NCBI GenBank assembly: GCA_903828035.1
Contig: CAIKKV010000545.1
Location: 1-6,405 of the forward strand
Source of the DNA: an uncultured bacterium
GTDB taxonomy: Bacteria; Verrucomicrobiota; Kiritimatiellia; CAIKKV01
Reading direction: 5' to 3'
Length of the DNA stretch: 6,405 nt
Part shown: positions 5,201 to 6,405 of the stretch, piece by piece
Numbering within the stretch: position 1 is the first letter of the stretch
How the letters are laid out: each line of letters starts with the position of its first letter
Translations under genes and position numbers: made by a program
Notes under the pieces: generated by a model
What the model was told of the DNA's origin: nothing
Databases searched by the model: none
The model's input: only the letters and a program-made list of their open reading frames with translations

Positions 5201-5584
5201 ATGGACGGGAACATCATCATCAGAGGCATCTGGGCGTTCATCAACACGGGTATCGGATCCTTCGTCATCATGACCTCGACTATCGCCTTCTTCGTGTACC
5301 TGGCGAGCCGGGCTAACCCGCTCCTGGAGCAGTGGAAGAAGTACGAGGGAAGCATCATCACCGGCATCAAGCTGGCTGAGAAGCAGATCCCGAACGATAC
5401 ACCCAACGCCGGGCTGGCGAAGCTGGACGCGGCGCTGCGGTTTGTCCTGGAAGCGTATGCCCAGGCGAACAACGGGAAGCAGCCGTCCACCGAACTGGCG
5501 GAGGCTCTTAAGCAGGCCATCCAGGTCAAGCACAGCGAACTGGACCGGTTTGGCGGGCTATCCAAGAAAGCGTGGCCGGGCTGA
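5201..5584 (+). CDS. Holin-like membrane protein
   Basis: The protein has 127 residues, with AAAGGA at 5188-5193 seven bases before ATG 5201. Residues about 13-35 (FINTGIGSFVIMTSTIAFFVYLA) form one membrane helix near the N-terminus. The rest is soluble and helical: KKYEGSIITGIKLAEKQIP, then AGLAKLDAALRFVLEAY, then ELAEALKQAIQVKHSELD. One N-terminal membrane helix followed by an amphipathic domain with a KLAEKQIP-x(9)-KLDAAL pattern resembles the LL-H type holin family (Phage_holin_6), which I recall has a similar A/V-x-x-A-E-Q...K-L arrangement. Holins permeabilise the inner membrane at lysis. It begins the run of four small membrane genes before the tape measure gene. A different membrane-associated role cannot be excluded. 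Confidence 0.6.
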   Translation: MDGNIIIRGIWAFINTGIGSFVIMTSTIAFFVYLASRANPLLEQWKKYEGSIITGIKLAEKQIPNDTPNAGLAKLDAALRFVLEAYAQANNGKQPSTELAEALKQAIQVKHSELDRFGGLSKKAWPG

Positions 5585-5742
5585 TGAATTGGCTGATCGC
5601 CATTCTGACCGCCTTCTTTCAGGCGATCCTGCCGTGGCTGGCCAAGGAAGCCAGACCCACGGCGGGAGACGCCTCCCAGGACAAGACCACCGGCGACAAG
5701 TTGCGCGACAAGGTCCGCAAGCACTGGAAAGACACGCCATGA
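5584..5742 (+). CDS. 52-residue single-span membrane protein
   Basis: This short gene starts in the stop of the previous gene (TGATG) and ends overlapping the next start (ATGA), so both junctions imply coupled translation. The product begins MNWLIAILTAFFQAILPWLA, a hydrophobic N-terminal helix of about 18 residues, followed by a charged tail (KEARPTAGDASQDK, then DKLRDKVRKHWKDTP) with net positive charge. No independent Shine-Dalgarno sequence is obvious. The design, a short N-terminal anchor plus a basic tail, is common among small phage membrane proteins of lysis regions. I cannot assign a precise function; a holin partner or regulator is a reasonable guess from position. Confidence 0.7.
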   Translation: MNWLIAILTAFFQAILPWLAKEARPTAGDASQDKTTGDKLRDKVRKHWKDTP

Positions 5743-5966
5743 GACTTCTGAAGCACCTGATTCCGTTTCTGTTGCCGATCCCGCTCATGACCGGTTGCGT
5801 GCGGACGATCTACGTGCCGCACGGCGCGCCCGTGCGCCTGCGCGAGACGGTGAAGGACGCCAAGGTCTGGGTCAAGGAGGCGGACGGGCGCGTCGTCGGG
5901 GGGCAGATGGATATTCCCGAGGGCTGGTATGCCTTGCCGGTGGACGGGGAGGATTCCCAACCGTGA
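5739..5966 (+). CDS. Small phage lipoprotein (possible outer-membrane spanin-like)
   Basis: The protein has 75 residues from ATG 5739, which overlaps the previous stop by four bases; GGAAAG at 5726-5731 gives a modest ribosome binding site. The same frame is open much further upstream, but that part is out of frame with real genes. Residues 1-20 are a lipoprotein signal peptide: basic MRLLKH, a hydrophobic core and the lipobox MTGC with Cys20 as the lipidated residue (M at -3 is less usual than L). The mature part has YVPHGAPVRLRETVKDAKVWV and closes with MDIPEGWYALP. Lipoproteins with this GxPVRLxExVKxxxVWV...PEGWY pattern occur in phage lysis regions as I recall. A spanin-like outer membrane role is inference from lipidation, size and neighbours; superinfection exclusion is an alternative. 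Confidence 0.72.
   Translation: MRLLKHLIPFLLPIPLMTGCVRTIYVPHGAPVRLRETVKDAKVWVKEADGRVVGGQMDIPEGWYALPVDGEDSQP
5946..5953 (+). promoter_or_regulatory. Shine-Dalgarno sequence for a 27-residue gene
   Basis: GGGGAGGA within the end of the lipoprotein gene lies nine bases before GTG 5963. It supports independent translation of the tiny downstream membrane gene. Confidence 0.55.
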
Positions 5967-6046
5967 CTGTCGTGGCTGTCATCATTCTTGCGGTCGTTGC
6001 CGTCATTGCCCTGCTGATTCTGGTCGACCGCAACGGCCTTCTTTGA
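5963..6046 (+). CDS. 27-residue single-span membrane microprotein
   Basis: A GTG at 5963 overlaps the lipoprotein stop (GTGA) and opens a 27-codon frame ending ten bases before the tape measure start. The product is almost entirely one membrane helix, starting TVVAVIILAVVAVIALLILV and ending DRNGLL. A good Shine-Dalgarno sequence precedes it, the junction follows the same four-base overlap style as neighbouring genes, and it exactly fills the space before the tape measure ribosome binding site. The frame is open back to 5795, but the upstream part is Arg/Gly-rich shadow. No family is recognised; it may modulate the holin-like proteins. With so few residues the call rests on context and hydrophobicity. 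Confidence 0.55.
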   Translation: MTVVAVIILAVVAVIALLILVDRNGLL

Positions 6047-6055
6047 GGAGAACCC

Positions 6056-6405
6056 ATGGCAAACACTCAAGGAATACGTGCCGGGCGCGCCTTCGTCGAA
6101 CTGTTCGCCGATGACAGCAAGCTCGTGCGCGGCCTGCGCCAGGCCGAGAAGAAGCTCAAGTCCTTCGGCGACTCGGTGCGGAACATGGGCCTGAAAACCG
6201 TAGCCCTCGGAACGGCGATCCTTACGCCGTTGGCGGCGTCAGCCAAGAGCTTTGCCGACATGGGCAGCCAGATGTGGGACATGTCCAAGCGCACAGGCGT
6301 GTCGGTCGAAGCCTTGAGCGTCCTCACCTATGCGGCAGAACAGTCCGGAGCGGGCGTGGAGGCCTTTGAGAACGGCATCCGCCGGATGCAACGGACCCTA
6401 TTCGA
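6056..6405 (+). CDS. Tape measure protein, N-terminal part (3' truncated)
   Basis: The gene starts at ATG 6056 with GAGGAG at 6045-6050 five bases upstream, and remains open to the window end; 116 residues are visible. The opening GIRAGRAFVELFADDSKLVR is followed by an amphipathic helix (GLRQAEKKLKSFGDSVRNMG), a hydrophobic helix (TVALGTAILTPLAASAKSFA) and then GSQMWDMSKRTGVSVEALSVL, AAEQSGAGVEAFENGIRRM. This is a classic tape measure N-terminus: the MSKRTGVSVExLSxLxYAAEQSG pattern is found in tail tape measure proteins of many phages. The full protein would set tail length and be threaded through the tube, with the upstream chaperones binding it before assembly. Four small membrane genes separate it from those chaperones. 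Confidence 0.92.
   Translation, partial: MANTQGIRAGRAFVELFADDSKLVRGLRQAEKKLKSFGDSVRNMGLKTVALGTAILTPLAASAKSFADMGSQMWDMSKRTGVSVEALSVLTYAAEQSGAGVEAFENGIRRMQRTLF

Noticed and set aside
4753..5724. 323-codon open frame on the minus strand
   Set aside because: It spans the chaperone, holin-like and 52-residue genes in antisense, with no motif or ribosome binding site support. The hydrophobic-looking parts are antisense of real genes.
5442..5738. Upstream extension of the lipoprotein frame to an ATG at 5442
   Set aside because: This part is out of frame within the holin-like and 52-residue genes and is Arg/Ser-rich. The ATG at 5739 directly precedes a proper lipoprotein signal peptide.

Overview
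The window is a densely packed, GC-rich stretch of phage or prophage structural genes, all on the + strand. It runs from the C-terminal part of a HK97-fold major capsid protein to the N-terminal part of a tape measure protein. Junctions are a few bases wide or overlap (ATGA, TGATG, TAATG, GTGA), so the block is probably one late operon. I see no internal promoter, terminator, tRNA or CRISPR. A tape measure protein, a tail tube and tail assembly chaperones point to a long-tailed tailed phage; no sheath gene is visible between terminator and tape measure, so siphovirus-like is favoured. The lipobox protein implies a diderm host. The protein style (tape measure N-terminus, chaperone pair, small membrane genes) recalls prophages of Planctomycetota, but that is impression from memory, not a search result.

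Layout: (1) 1-1320 head completion: capsid protein C-terminus, DUF2190-type capsid accessory protein, and a putative neck (head-closure) protein. (2) 1313-3186 an inserted block of four genes with no clear morphogenetic assignment: a coiled-coil/membrane protein, an 84-aa beta-rich protein, a 312-aa repeat protein and a coiled-coil protein. (3) 3190-5199 the neck and tail core: tail terminator-like protein, HK97 gp10-like protein, tail tube protein, and two overlapping tail assembly chaperone frames. (4) 5201-6046 four small membrane or lipid-anchored proteins resembling a lysis or envelope cassette, placed between chaperone and tape measure; two of them are under 60 residues. (5) From 6056 the tape measure protein, cut by the window end.

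Two observations stand out. The 312-aa protein contains ten consecutive units marked by a [GS]-P-[LIM] turn, with spacings of exactly 22 or 15 residues, the short unit being the long one minus a central heptad. The chaperone pair has the hallmarks of a lambda G/GT-type -1 programmed frameshift: the downstream frame has recognisable coding before its first possible start codon, has no ATG, GTG or TTG upstream of 4969, and the upstream gene holds an in-phase T TTT TTC heptamer at 4771-4777 followed by a perfect 7-bp hairpin.
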